A DNA stretch of 64,000 nucleotides from Plazaster borealis (Eukaryota > Echinodermata > Asteroidea > Forcipulatida > Labidiasteridae): positions 20,468,026-20,532,025 of the forward strand of contig CM037463.1 in the NCBI GenBank assembly GCA_021014325.1, in the 5' to 3' direction. A program made the translations under genes and the position numbers. This document shows, in pieces, positions 42,751 to 55,600 of the stretch. Positions within the stretch are counted from its first letter, which is position 1, and each line of letters starts with the position of its first letter. Below the pieces are notes generated by a model. The model saw only the letters and a list, made by a program, of their open reading frames with translations, was not told where the DNA came from and made no database searches.

Positions 42751-45426
42751 TTAAGTCCACGAAAATTACAAAAAGACCGTGATGATGTGGGCACGACGAT
42801 CTTGTCGATACCGGTCAAAACGCTCCTTCACCCCTGACTACACAGTTTCCTCAGGGACGGTCTGGATTTTTGGGTCCCGGTTGTTACTCTTTCATAATAA
42901 GGCTGTAGGCAGTAACCGTGGGGCAAGTGTCCTTTAACTAACAGTAACACTGCGTAGAGCCATGGTATAACCACAGAGAACTCATGGTAGAACTCAGGTC
43001 TCAGTCAGTGACTCGGTGAATACTTTGAAATGACCGAATCAATGTTCTTCGTCGGCAGTTGCGGTGTATTGATTACAAAATTATCTTGTACTTTGTGATA
43101 AGTACTGATTGTAAAACAGCACTGAAGCTATCCAGCTTATCTGGTTGTCATGTCGTTGGATCCGATTGCAATTCGTGTACTCCGGAACAAATAACAGTTC
43201 CTGCGGCTGACTTCATCGGTTAGTGAGGCTCAAAACATGGTAGCCAGAGGAGGAGGAAAAAAACCGTATTATACGAGCTACGGGGGAAACTGGAACCTTG
43301 GCAACTAAACCTGTCACCGCCTGCGGCAATCTGGTCGTTTCAGCCCCGATTCATAACCGTGAACTGATAAGCCTCAACCTTGTCTGACCTATTCCATTTT
43401 CCCCCAAAGTGTGTTCTTTTCAAGAAAATAATGCAATTCACACCTTTTGTGAATTGTGAGATTAATCAGTTTGATCAACACGAATCACGTCGGCAAGAGG
43501 GGGTTAGACTTGGCTCAAGTCGGTTCTGTGCTTGGTCGGCTGTTCCACGGTACTATTATCGTTATATAGCTTTACGAGGACGATATATTCAGATCAAGTA
43601 ACACGTCTGACTTGGGGCAGTGCGTGGTGGATAATGGGCGGAGTCAGAGCTATCAGTCAGCACATCTGCGTCTTTGAATGACGTAAACATAAGTTACAAT
43701 GGTCTACAACACTGTAGCCTCACTTCGAGGCTCGTACGCCAGTTTCTTGCCTCCAAACCACAGAGGACCTCATTCCTTTTGTTTAGCGGTTATGGGTTTT
43801 GAGGCATTTGAGGTATCGATGTATCAGTTTGCGGTAACACCATGTGTATCTACTTGCTGTGTCGATTAATCTTGAGAACTTGTCTTGCTATACTGCCGCG
43901 GAGAAGATTTCGGCTGAAAAGAAGTATTTATTCTACAGCTCTCCACTCCCCTTTTGAGTTTATTATGAACCTGGCGCGCCTTGAGTAGAGGATACCCATT
44001 TTGTCTAGGCTGAAATGCTTTGTGTAAAGGCAAAATCACTGCAAACAAAACACCGTGCTGAGCAACGGTTTAGAGTGTATTAGTTGCTTTTGATCAGTAA
44101 TCAAATAACTGCATCAATGGGTATCCGCCATTGTGTGCTTTAATCACCCATTTTGAACTGGCAATGGGTCAGAGGTCAAGTTTACTCCGGGCAGAAACTT
44201 TGATTGATGAGCAGGTCACGAGTACGACGTAACCATGGTTACGTGCACCTTCGTTGTGTTCAGTGTTGTTTGCTAAAATGCTGCCCCCCCCCCCAATATT
44301 AGCTGATTGGAACCTTGTGTTTGATTTTAGGCAATAATGACGCATATCACAACACAATGCATTATCTGATAACGGATAATGTAGCAACATGTGTATTCAA
44401 GAATTGATATGGCATATCAGGATTCAGTATTGCTGTGAAACTTGAAACCCCGGTGACAGCCCCCACGTCCCCCCCCCCCAAAAAAAAAACAAAAAAAACA
44501 AAAAACAAAAAAAACCAAACCCACACACCCATGTTTGTCGCCCAGTAAATCAAGGACTTCTCCTTGTTCTCCCATTGTCTGGACTTCGTTTTTTTAGAGA
44601 CGTCCCCATTGGTTTTGTACACGAAAGCGAAGGGAGGACGTCCTCGCTCTGTCGAAACAATGAAGAATATAAATGCTCACAGATTTGCACATAACTCACA
44701 TGGTATAAAGATGGTCATGGTAGAAAACTTCCCTTGAAATAGTTTTGCTTGAAATACCATAGTTTTTACGAAATGAGTAAAATAATAGTATTTATCCTGC
44801 AGGATAAATTCCGATGTTCGAAAAAAAGTTAAAACACATAAGGGGGTTTTTCACTGTTTTCTCATGACTCCGAGGACCGATTTAGCTTAAACTTTCACAG
44901 GTTTGTTATTTCATGTACATGTTGGGTCACATCGAGTTTGGATACAGGTCTTTGGCAATTACCAATGTTGTACATCACACACCCTTCAAAGTCCTCAGTT
45001 TGAATGAATAGACACCCCCCCCCCCTCACATACACACACACACACCCGGCTTCAAGTTGATAAAGAATCAGCCCCCACCCACCCCACACTTATTTGGGGC
45101 CTTAAATGTGTAAGGGAACCAGGGAAACTATGGGAACCAACGCACAGTATAAACAAAATTGTAACTGTAACCAATGAAAAAATAGAGTTTGGTGGAGGGG
45201 GGCGGTGGCAAGTGAGTGTCAAAACAGTTTTTGGGACAATCGAACATTAGATTACCAAAACTTTTCAAGTTGTGGTAAAGTCCCATGTCAATAACGTAGA
45301 CTCTCAACAATTTGTAAGTAAAGCTAAAGTTGGTCCAAGTCAAGTCACACGTCAAAAAAATAAATAAAGATGGGACTCGAGTCCACGAATCGACTCGCCA
45401 CAAATCATCTCTCACATACAGTGACA

Positions 45427-45464
45427 AAAAACAAACAAACAAACAAACAAACAAACAAACAAAT
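45427..45464 (+). repeat. (CAAA)n microsatellite
   Basis: About nine uninterrupted AAAC units. Confidence 0.95.
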
Positions 45465-46040
45465 ATTAACTTGACTCCAACAATCAGTGTAAACTTTTAA
45501 CTCTCTAAATGCGTCTTAGTGTTTTATTTAATCTCTTCGTTTGTTTTAGCCTGCTCACCGACAGAAAAAACCACCTCGTTACACAAAAGCTTATTTTTAA
45601 AGGCTTATATACAATAATCGTCCCAGCACCGACACTGAGTGTCGAGAAAAAGAAATCATAAAATCAAAATGTACACTGCAACTGAAAAACACAAACGAAA
45701 TCTACACATCGTTGAAGCAGACAAAAATATATATAATACATTATGCAAATTACGTATTATAAAACTGGAATATTATGAAGTTATATTACACCTATACCAT
45801 TTACAAAAGTCACTACACATTTTTTTAATGATTATTGCTTTATACCTTCGTCTTTGACTAATATATAATACTATTATTCCTATTTCACTGTTAAAAAAAT
45901 AATTACAAATTTCAGCTGCCTGATATTTACGATAAACAGGTGTTGCATTAATGAGTGCCAAAAAAGACGTATAATTTAGATAAGGCACGCCCCCTTTTTG
46001 AGTGGGTGGGTTGGATTGTCATAATTGCCGATATTCTTAC

Positions 46041-46260
46041 TCTCTTTGAATCAAGAAAATGTACAATATGTCGGTGCAGCTTTGGTGGTTTTTGCGAAAC
46101 TGATGCTACAATAGGCCTACTCTCTTTAAATCAAGATACCGTACAGTTTGATGATGTCTGAAAACCTGCTGCGTCTGGCATGCTATCCCCCTATATAAGT
46201 CACGATAGGTACACAATTATTGTTGACATAATACTCTCTTTGAAACAAGATAAGGTACAC
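46041..46260 (+). repeat. Degenerate direct repeat with CTCTTTGAATCAAG core
   Basis: TCTCTTTGAATCAAGA-A-GTAC recurs at about 46,041, 46,121 and 46,234. Each copy is followed within about 60 bp by an AACTG(A/C)TGCTAC-like phrase or its remnant. The spacing is irregular (about 80 and 113 bp). Confidence 0.6.
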
Positions 46261-47466
46261 CATTTGTAATAACAGCAAAACTGCTGCTACGTGCTAACTA
46301 ACTCTGCATATAGCATTGATAATTTTGGCAAACTGTTTGTTGTATACACACACTTTCCAAACCTGGCAATAAGAAAACAAAACTATTTCCATATTTCAAA
46401 AAACAATATCTCTTAATTTAAAAAGAAATGTCTGATATTTGTATAAATATCATTTCTCGATCTAAAACAAAATTGTCTGACTTTTTACAATGCTTATATA
46501 TAGAGTAAAATCTCACATATATTAAGATACTGTAATAAACCAGCGAGGCATCGTCAACTTGTTTATATAAAAATAATAATATGAAGAACATCGTTGGGTA
46601 ATTATGTGATAAAAGAATCTTAGTCAGTTTGCATAAACATAAGTTTGTGGGTTTAGGTGCTGTGAAAGAAATGTAAAAACAAAAGCATAAAGAAACATAT
46701 TTTAGTGTTGTCAATTAGATGTCTTTATGAGATTATACCTAAATTGGTCAGAGTTGTTTTGTTTCATTTCATAAACAAAAACAAACATAATTATTCTAAT
46801 CTTTTAGTTTCTATATAGACTGGCTGATTATATATTAGTCAGGGGGTGGGGGAATGACTGCAATGTAATTTGGTTTGGTTTTACCGGTTGCAGTCTCCTT
46901 TTGAGTTTTATATAAAACTTCCTTGAGGGAATCTTAAGAAGTTTAGAAATGTGTTGACCCAATGGATCACATTTTTGAACGCATGAGGGCGCTTTCTTCA
47001 GGGAATGTCTTGCATCACAATTACAGTTTCATCTTATTTTACTTGCCTGTTTGTAGTTTTCTTGCATCAATGACGAAATACATAAACATAATAATAACAA
47101 AAATTTAAAAAATCCGTTTGTTTATTTGTTTTTCATCATGTAAAAATTGGTCCACATGCGCCCTCACGCGGTCAAAAATACGGCGAATTCACTTGACGTC
47201 ATCATCACAATAAACTTGATTGCGCCAGTTTGGCAGTCTATGTCCCCGTGTGTTAAACATTGTAGTGCGCGGACCAATCATAACACAGATATGGAAATCT
47301 TAAGTCACTGCACGAATTGTATCCAATGAAATCATTGGGCCTGTAAAACCAGTGCCTGTCTTTATCCTTGCGGATAAAGACAGGGGACCAGTCTAGGCAG
47401 ACAGTAGCCGCGTGTGACGTAAGTGCAAGGGGTCAATAGGTCATGCATTTCTAATAAATAGGTGGT

Positions 47467-47747
47467 CCAACCTCGTCCCCATGGTTTACTTTATTTCCAA
47501 CCATGTTTACGATAGTAAACCCTGGGAGGGAAACTCCTTACTTGGACCCTGATTGGACAACGACTGGTGTACACAAGTCTAACGTAAACATGTTAGGCTG
47601 CACTCATTCAGTATTCACCATGTTCACAGCCAGACTATTCTAATTTGCATACGTATCAACAATTTTTGGATATGCAAATGATCCAATACCAGGGTGAGAG
47701 AGCGGTCAACCTAGTACTGCTCGACACACCTTGGGGACGAGGTTGTA
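47467..47747. mobile_element. Inverted-repeat element (family J)
   Basis: CCAACCTCGTCCCCATGG at the left pairs with CCTTGGGGACGAGGTTGTAGG at the right (about 15 bp, one mismatch), about 280 bp apart. The interior is not recognised. Confidence 0.6.
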
Positions 47748-48313
47748 GGTGGTCATACTCAGTTCATGTCAATTCAAAGGAAGATCTCTTAAAAATCGGA
47801 AAACCTTAAATTGGGAAAAGTCCTAGTAAATCACATACCTGTAGTTCGTAGATTTGAAACGGTTATTAAACAATAATTGGCCCTGCTGTAATTATTTTAA
47901 TTATGAAGGGATCGCCCCTCCCCCTCCCCAAAGTATGCAGGATTTGTTTATGTAGGCCTACATTGAATTCTCAATTAAATTTATCAAAATGTGGTCCCTT
48001 TTTATACATTATTAATTACTCATTGTTTGGCCAGAAAATATATATAATTATATTTTTTTGTGAACAATTGTAAGATTTCACTCTACAGCTATTTTGTTAT
48101 TGCACTTAAAAATTATATATCAAAATTGTCTTAAAACGCGTATTTACAGTAAACAGCGATAATTTGCATTACAAAGTTCTGGAGGCCATTTTCGTATCGA
48201 AATATTTAGATTTTGTACATTTTTTGGGAGGGCCATGACTAAACACATTATAAATGTGGGTAATTGCGATAGTTAAAGACATGGTAAAGCATTGCTTGAA
48301 AAGAATGTTCCTC

Positions 48314-48318
<5 letters not shown>

Positions 48319-48345
<27 letters not shown>
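48319..48345 (+). repeat. Poly-A run
   Basis: About 27 consecutive A; could be a retroposed tail or simple slippage. Confidence 0.9.
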
Positions 48346-49117
48346 TCTTTCAAATACGCCCTGAAAATATTTTGTTAGGTTTCCATCTGCGACAAAATGC
48401 CTTGCAAAGCGATAACACATTGAACCCAACCATTTAAAAAAAAGATTTGATTGATATTATAATTTCCCAAACTAATTCTGTACCAACAAGTTTGTTACAA
48501 AATTGCTTGGACTTTGGTGTCTTATTTATTAGTTATTAACCCTTTTCAACTAAACTATATATACATTTATATTTAACAGTTATAGTAATCATGATGCAGC
48601 ATGGCGGCCCAGACTAGCCCAAGGACTTTTGTTCCCGCAAGCCCTTGGGAACGAGAGCAAATTTGCGGAGAGTACAAGGACCATTGTTCAAAATAATTGT
48701 ATATAGGAAAGACTGCACATTTTGCAATTCAGCGGTTTTGGTCACATTATAAACACGGTGTTGTCGTTACCAGCGCTTCACTCGTTTAAACTTGGGAAAG
48801 GAAACTTGATGGTTAAACGTGGGTCCAAACCAGCCAACAATGTGCAGAAAACCCAACACTGAAACTTATCAATAAAGGGTAGTCTCGATTCATATACATT
48901 TTGTTTAAGTGTGCCGCTCGTTGCAGTACATTGGTACCATGATAGCGTAAAGGGTAATGTGTTTTCATGTACGATTTGGAAGGGGTGGACCCCTTCCAAA
49001 AACCACTGGGATATTCAAACCTTTGACATTGGGTAACGACTGTGAGCAAAGACTATCTATGAGGGTTTCTTTTTACCGGGGTTGGCCTTCAACCGTTCTC
49101 AAGAAGTAAAGGCACAT

Positions 49118-49225
49118 TGGCAAATGGGAGGCACATTGGCAATTGGGGGCACATTGGCAATTGGGAGGGGGCACATTGGCAAGATAGGCACACAGGCAAG
49201 GGATGGTAAGGGGCACATTGGCAGG
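49118..49225 (+). repeat. Minisatellite with GGCACATTGGCA core
   Basis: GGCACATTGGCA recurs five times or more, separated by short AAT(T)GGGAGG-type spacers, 18–25 bp per unit. Confidence 0.85.
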
Positions 49226-49481
49226 GGAGGCAGCAAACGGTCACTGATTTGCAACTCACTATTATTTCAAAAAAAATCTTTTAGATTCCCCTGAGTTGGT
49301 TGAATTTCTGTGGGGCTTTTTCAAACCTTGACTTGGGCTTCCGGCTCCGTCATCAATGGAGCCGTACCGTGTATGTATTTTGGTTCATCCTCAACCCCCA
49401 AATCGACCCCAAACTGAAACTCGATTTGGTATCTTCATGGATCCACCACATGTTGTGGGCGTCTAGTTCCCGGACCCCCGT

Positions 49482-49646
49482 CTACACTACAGTAATGGTG
49501 TGGGTGTCGTTGTGACCCGGGTTCTGTTCACCCTCGGCCCACGTGATAAGCTCCGTGAAGCGCGCCTCCACGCAGTGCGCGGTCAGTCGTGCCTCGGGGT
49601 CTCCGTCCCAGCAATCCTCAACTGTGCCCGCGACCAGCTGCATGCC
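49482..49646 (-). CDS. TGFBR2: TGFBR2 exon 6 (terminal): end of kinase and C-tail
   Basis: Acceptor TCCTCACAG. It encodes [33 protein letters not shown] with the conserved Trp, Asp and Arg of subdomains X–XI, and a tail ending DTHTITVV, then TAG at 49,484–49,482. Confidence 0.93.
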   Translation of the reverse strand, partial: GMQLVAGTVEDCWDGDPEARLTAHCVEARFTELITWAEGEQNPGHNDTHTITVV

Positions 49647-52600
49647 CTGTGAGGAAATCAAATTTTGAAAAGGAAGTCAATCAGAAAAATAATTAATGTG
49701 AATTAAAAATAATTATTTAAATTAAAAACAAATCAAAGCAAAGGTATTCGGATAATCGCAAACGATCGAGGGTTGCTGTTTGACCATCACATTGCCAAGG
49801 GCCTTTTCCAAACATTGGCTTGGGCTCCGGCTCCGGCTTGGGCTCCGGCTCTGGCTTGGGCTCCGTCGTCAATTTTAAAGCAGTGTGCATTTTTGCACGG
49901 TGTTTCCAACAATATTAAACGGAACCAGGAGCCGGTGTCCCAGGGAAATCTGTCCCCCCGGAGATTCTGTCCCCACACGGGAAATTAACATGGGCTGGAG
50001 AAGGAGGATTCAAAAGAGGGCGCTATCAAAAGAAGTTTGTATACAGTTCGCCGTATGGGGGGACAGAATCTCCGGGGGGACAGAATCTCCTGCCACACCG
50101 GAACCATAAGCTGAGGTTTGGAACGACCAGTGTCAAAGGCTCTTTCCTTATTGACCCATACTGCACAGGTGATATCGCTATTGAAGCAATACGTGTGTGC
50201 ACGCTGCTGCAATGCGGGTTTCCAAACCCCGTACATCGACGCCGATAAAGATCGACCGATTGAGGGGAAACAAAGCAAACGTCTTCAACATAATATATCA
50301 CCTTTTCGCTAATTCGTAACAGAATAATTGATTATTCACGTACCGGGCGTAGTATAACGTAAATATATAGTAAACTGATGGAAAAGGAAAGAAAACAGAA
50401 GCAGAAGAAAACACGAACAATTCCTTCGTTATGGTTAAGTAAAAACGCGTTCTTAACATCCAATTTCATTGTACGTTTTCAGCAGAACTGATTTGGGCGC
50501 AGTCGATTTTATAATCTACCTAACTTTGAGAAACAAACATTCCTGCTCAAGACGGCCATCATTCCTTACCGTGTTTTCATGCCAAGAGGGCGGTATAACG
50601 GGTCTCTCTTTCTGCATTGAAACCACCGTCTTCATGTCATCGACGCTCGCCCGGCCAGGGATGATATCACTGAAAGGTGTATGGTGCTCCTCCGAAGCAG
50701 TCACTGTGGAAAAGGAAAATCAATTTAATTGACTATCTATTGTATTATTGTTTGTTTTTTTAATTACCAAGGGACCCTCAAAAGTGACTATGGCCCTGTA
50801 ACCCATTTGGTCTAAAGATACCTGTGTAGAGACGCAGCCATGTTATAAGTGAAGTGGTGCATGCTGGGAAAACAACATTAGACTTGAGTCGGTCTGCGAG
50901 GCATACCGCTATATACAGAGACGATGATGAAGAATGTCAGTTGTGATGTGGGAGGGGGACCAAACAGGAAAAACCCACAAAATCAGGTATTGCGCCGCGC
51001 CATTTGAACACCTTGGCCCCTGACGTACGATAGATGGATTGCACATGACGTCATTGACCACCATCTTTGATGAACTCTCAGCCAATGATAGCCATTCATG
51101 CGTAAACGTTTCATCAACAATGGCGGCCAATGCAATGGGTCTATTATGGGCCTTTTCGAAACCATGCGGCCTTGGGCTTGGGCTTGGGCTTTAGGCAACG
51201 TCGGTTATTTAGAAAACGAGCGCTTTTACTTTACAAGGCTTCAATCCGAGGCGTACAGAGCTCAGGCACAAGCCATGGTTTCGAAAACGGCCTACCGCAT
51301 GCCATGACAAAGAATAGCCGTCAGAGACCTTCCACCCTGCTGGGGGAGGGGGCATAATCGGGATGTTGGAACCACATGTTTCTTTAGAGCAAGAAATCTG
51401 GTTCCGATGGAACGTTCGAAGCCAGTTTACCTTAAGTGACAGAATGGGTTATCTGTTCTCTTTTTTGTGTATAAACAAACACTGTCTGATGACTGAACTT
51501 TTTTAACCCTGCAGCGAAGTACCAGTTTGGTTGCAACTGCTGAGAAGGTTTGTCCACAGGCTAAGAGGGTTCGTTTTGATCTTTTGTTGTCAAAGATTTT
51601 ATTAAATCTAAGTTTGTTGTTTACATGTCAAGGTATTGCCTGTGTCAATTTAAGCTCATTTGTTTGCTTAAGTTTTGTAATTTGATTTATCTACCATTGA
51701 CAATGTTGACATACCGATATTGTACACAAAGGATGCTGGCAGAGTGTCCTGCCCCCTTCGAACCTATAGGCCTATACCCTTGATCCCTGAAAAAAAAAAT
51801 TTTTCAATTATTTCATCCCGAACGGGTGTTTTTTACACCTTGCGCAACAAAACCTAACACCTTCCGAGAGAAAATAACCACACTGAGTTTTATTGCACCG
51901 AAACTAAATACTTGTCCTGTAGCCCCATGCTTCATTCGATGGGAAGAAAAAACACATGGCATTTTACGCAACTTCAGCATGGGTTTGCGTGATGTTTTTT
52001 GGCTGCACCATTTCTGGCTTGCTTCCGATCACTTTAAAATTTCAACTTCCTGTCTCGAATCCACTCCAAGTTCAGGGTCACAGAGGCGAGGGTTTAGAAA
52101 ACACAAACAACGGCCGGGGGGGGGGTCGGGGTGAAATAAGTGCAAAGTCCATAGACAACAACATTTCAAGTCTTATCCCATAATGGACCTAAATGCATTG
52201 ACGCTATCGCGCCACGATGGGAAAACGATGATGAAACATTAGGGAAACGCATACGCCCGGCGCGCATGTAGGCCAATGAGCAGCGTTCTTTTGACTTCTA
52301 TCTAGAGGGCGCCCTACTCAAAATGACGTCATGTGCATAAATAAGGTCTATCTTGAATAACTTGCAGTCGGCGAGACTATTTGAAATATTCATCAACAAG
52401 GATGCAGACAGTCTGCGTTATTTTTCAGCGATGATTACGATGTAAAGTAGTGTTGCTATAGTGACATGTCTGTTGAAACCCAAATAATGTAAAGAGAGCT
52501 ACGTGTCGGTAACCTGCAACAGTTTGTGGCGTAGGTGCATCTCTTGGAATTATATGGTATCAAAATATACCGGTAGGAGTCTTAATTTTATTTTCAAAGT

Positions 52601-55600
52601 AATGGAAACTGTTCTTCAGAATACTATTACGAATATGAAGCGGTATGCTTTAGTAATGAAATTAAGTGGCTAAAATATCTCCTGTGGGTGACGTGGTGGT
52701 TCTGAGAAGGTTATGGAAATGAGGAGAAGACGTGCAGAGTACACCGTCCGAAACGTCGAAACTATTCTCGATTCCGTTTCTTTTTTAGAACCACCACTTT
52801 TTACTGGAGAGATTTTACCAAACAGAGGGTTGTCACCCGCAGACCTTTTCCTCCATGTACTTACACCATGCAAAGTATCAAATTTTACTTGCGTTACTTC
52901 ATGTTTAGTCTAATTTTCGGTGGTTTGTAAAATCCGCCATTTTGAAAAAGAGCCTAATAAACCTGAGCCCAGAACTTGGTTAGGTTTTTAGTCTGAACTG
53001 TCACGTCAGCGCAACACTGTATACCGAACTAACAATTTAAACGCATAAACAATACATATAGCTTGTTTCTGGTCTTGTCACCAAAACGCACTGGGTCACG
53101 TTCCGCATGCTTTTGGTTGAGCGGGATTGTGAGTTCTTTGAGCGTATATGCAAATACGGGTCTATCACATAGTTCTTTCCCTGTTCTGATTGGCCTTACC
53201 ATTAGCCACGTGACACCTGGCGGCAATCTCCCACACGATGAGACCCAGCGAGTAGACGTCCATCTGCTTGAAGGATTCCACGTCGTGCAGGTTGACTTTA
53301 CTCTCCAGTGCCTCTGGCGACATGTAGCGCGGGGTACCAGCCTGGATATTAAAATTATGCAAATGAATTACGTGATTGATTGAAATTCAGATACCTTATT
53401 TGAGTGTCTATTGTTGCGGCAGTACCCAATAGATTAGGAAAGAGCAAACTCATTCCTATCCTGTATTTCTATTTCAGTGATTATGCGGTCATCCAAATTA
53501 GCAAATTGAAAAAATGGAAGTTCCGGTGTCATAGGGGATTGTGTCAGCGGTGTGTGTGTCCCCCATACGATAAACTAACATGGGCTGAAGGACGTTGATT
53601 CAAAAGAGGGCGCTATCAGCCGAAACTTCTGGATTTGCCGTTTGGGGGATGGGGGACAGAATCTCTTGCCACATTTCGGCCTTTGAATTGAGTTTTATTC
53701 TGCAGTGATATTAGACTCGAAATCAAGTCGTTGGTTTCTGTATATTCCCACATTTGCCCTCTGCTCTCCAGAGTATCTGGTAATTTTTCCACGGGGTAGG
53801 GGGGGGGGAGTTACGGCACTTAGCAAACCTATGTCAAGTCTACTGGAAGAATTAAGTGGGGGACTTTAAACCAAATAAATTCTCACCTCTTTGAGCATTT
53901 CTACTTACCTGTCCGCTGTTTGCCAGCTGATCGATGGACAATGTGGGATCGAGGTGTATGGCCAAACCAAAGTCTGCGACGGCACACGTCCCGTCATCCT
54001 TCACTAACACGTTGGAGCTTTTCAGATCCCTGTGCGCCACCGGAATCTTGTGGAGTCCGGCCGGGCCGTAGACGTCCGCGTGGAGATGCGCCACACCGCG
54101 GGCCGTCGTCCCCGCAAGACGGCACATCTCCTGCCAGCTCACCGTGTGGTGTTTCAGGTACTGGTAGAGGCAGCCCTTCTGGTAGTACCGCGTCACCAGC
54201 CAGAACTGGCGCTGGGAGTCGTAGCTGCCCTGCCGCACCTCGGCCGCGATGAACTCCACCACGTTGTCGTGTTTCAGCATCACCGTGGCTTCCGTGAACA
54301 GCTCCTTCTCCACGCTCCACGAGCCCGAGTCGACCTCGTGGAAGATCTTCACCGCCACCGACATCTCCGTGTGCTCGTCACCGTGCTTCATGTCGGCCTT
54401 CCAAACGGCACCGAAGCGCCCTCTACCGATGACATTGCTCAGCGTTATGGGGAGGTAGTTCCCTCGCACGTGGACGGGGCTCTCGGGTGGCGTGTCTTGA
54501 CCTATGACCTTGACGTCACTGTCCTCGGTGGTCAGATCGAGGCTGGTGCTCTCCGTATTGCTAGTGGGAGGGTTGACCTTACGGTCCTGTTTGCGCCTTA
54601 TGAGAAAAATGTAGGAGACAATTCCTGCAATCGCTATAGCCACGACGGCCAACGACCCTCCAATGATTCCAACCAGTTGGGCGACATTAATTCCTTTCCC
54701 TCCACCGCCATCTGTACAACAAAGACAAACACCCCCCAAAAATACAAGCCAAATGGAGAACACGATTAAGCGTTAGTATTGGTGGCCCTCAACGGTAATA
54801 TAAAAACAACTCAACAGTCATAATTCCAAGTATAGAACAACCATGTGCGAGTGTGCCACTCCTAAGTAAAGCGTGCGGAATGTCAGTATTATAACACAGA
54901 AGTCGTGAGCGTGCAAACATGCTAGAATGGTATGGATGAAAATGAACAACTACTTCTGATCTTTTCTTCCCATTTTTGTTGGTTACATGTTTTTGATTCA
55001 GTTATATATCAGTGTGTTAGTCAATAAGATGTGTTACGATGTTAGTTAGACAAACAGGAATACATCCGGTTCAGTTTAATATGAACCAATGATTACTCAA
55101 AAACACACACAACATGATACCCATGACACTTTATATTTCTCCCCACTGCTGCTAGTAACTCTTGACATGTGGTCCTTTTTTCTTTCTTTTTTTGCCTTGT
55201 TGATTTTCCGGCCGACAAATCATACCTGCATCATCAGCCTTTTTGGTTGTTGAAGGTTTTACGGACGGCGTCTTCTGCTCCAGGTCCGGTCGAGTGGGTT
55301 TGGCCGTGCTTCCAACGCCGGTCGAGGTGGTGAACTCGGGGTGTTTAGACCCCGGCAGGTAGATGGCGTCGTTGCAGTAATCGTGGGTACACAAGCATGA
55401 GTGGTAGGGGAAATAACCTTCTTCGTCGACGGTCCCGCAGAAGTGTGTGGTGATGTCACTCTCCGAGAGTGGCACGGCTATTTCGTAGCACTCGAGGGTA
55501 GCGGAGAGCTGCTGCATGCCACCGTCACTGTCGGTGGCGTTCCCAGAGGACCATGTGGTCACCGCGCAGTACGAGTCCTCCGTTTTGCAGAGTACTTTCT

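Larger units (their letters stand above)
42751..49481. other. Spacer between the candidate exon and TGFBR2
   Basis: No gene is recognised. It holds an R2 fragment (43,825–43,885), homopolymer C/A runs (44,280–44,295 and 44,470–44,520), a MITE H copy (about 44,668–44,990), a (CAAA)n microsatellite (45,427–45,464) and a degenerate direct repeat (about 46,041–46,260). Further on are element J (47,467–47,747), a poly-A run (48,319–48,345) and a minisatellite (49,118–49,225). 46,270–47,140 and 47,760–48,300 are AT-rich and featureless. Confidence 0.5.
50704..53199 (-). other. TGFBR2 intron 4 with MITE and repeat copies
   Basis: Holds a family C MITE (50,995–51,143), a GGCCTTGGGCTTGGGCTTGG relative of the 49.8-kb array (51,149–51,290, with inverted flanks), a family C-like remnant (52,186–52,350) and an R2 motif copy (52,690–52,800). 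Confidence 0.6.

Noticed and set aside
54032..54769. 245-codon plus-strand open frame opposite TGFBR2 exon 3
   Set aside because: It is the antisense shadow of the GC-rich kinase exon and resembles no protein; the minus strand has unmistakable kinase motifs and splice sites.
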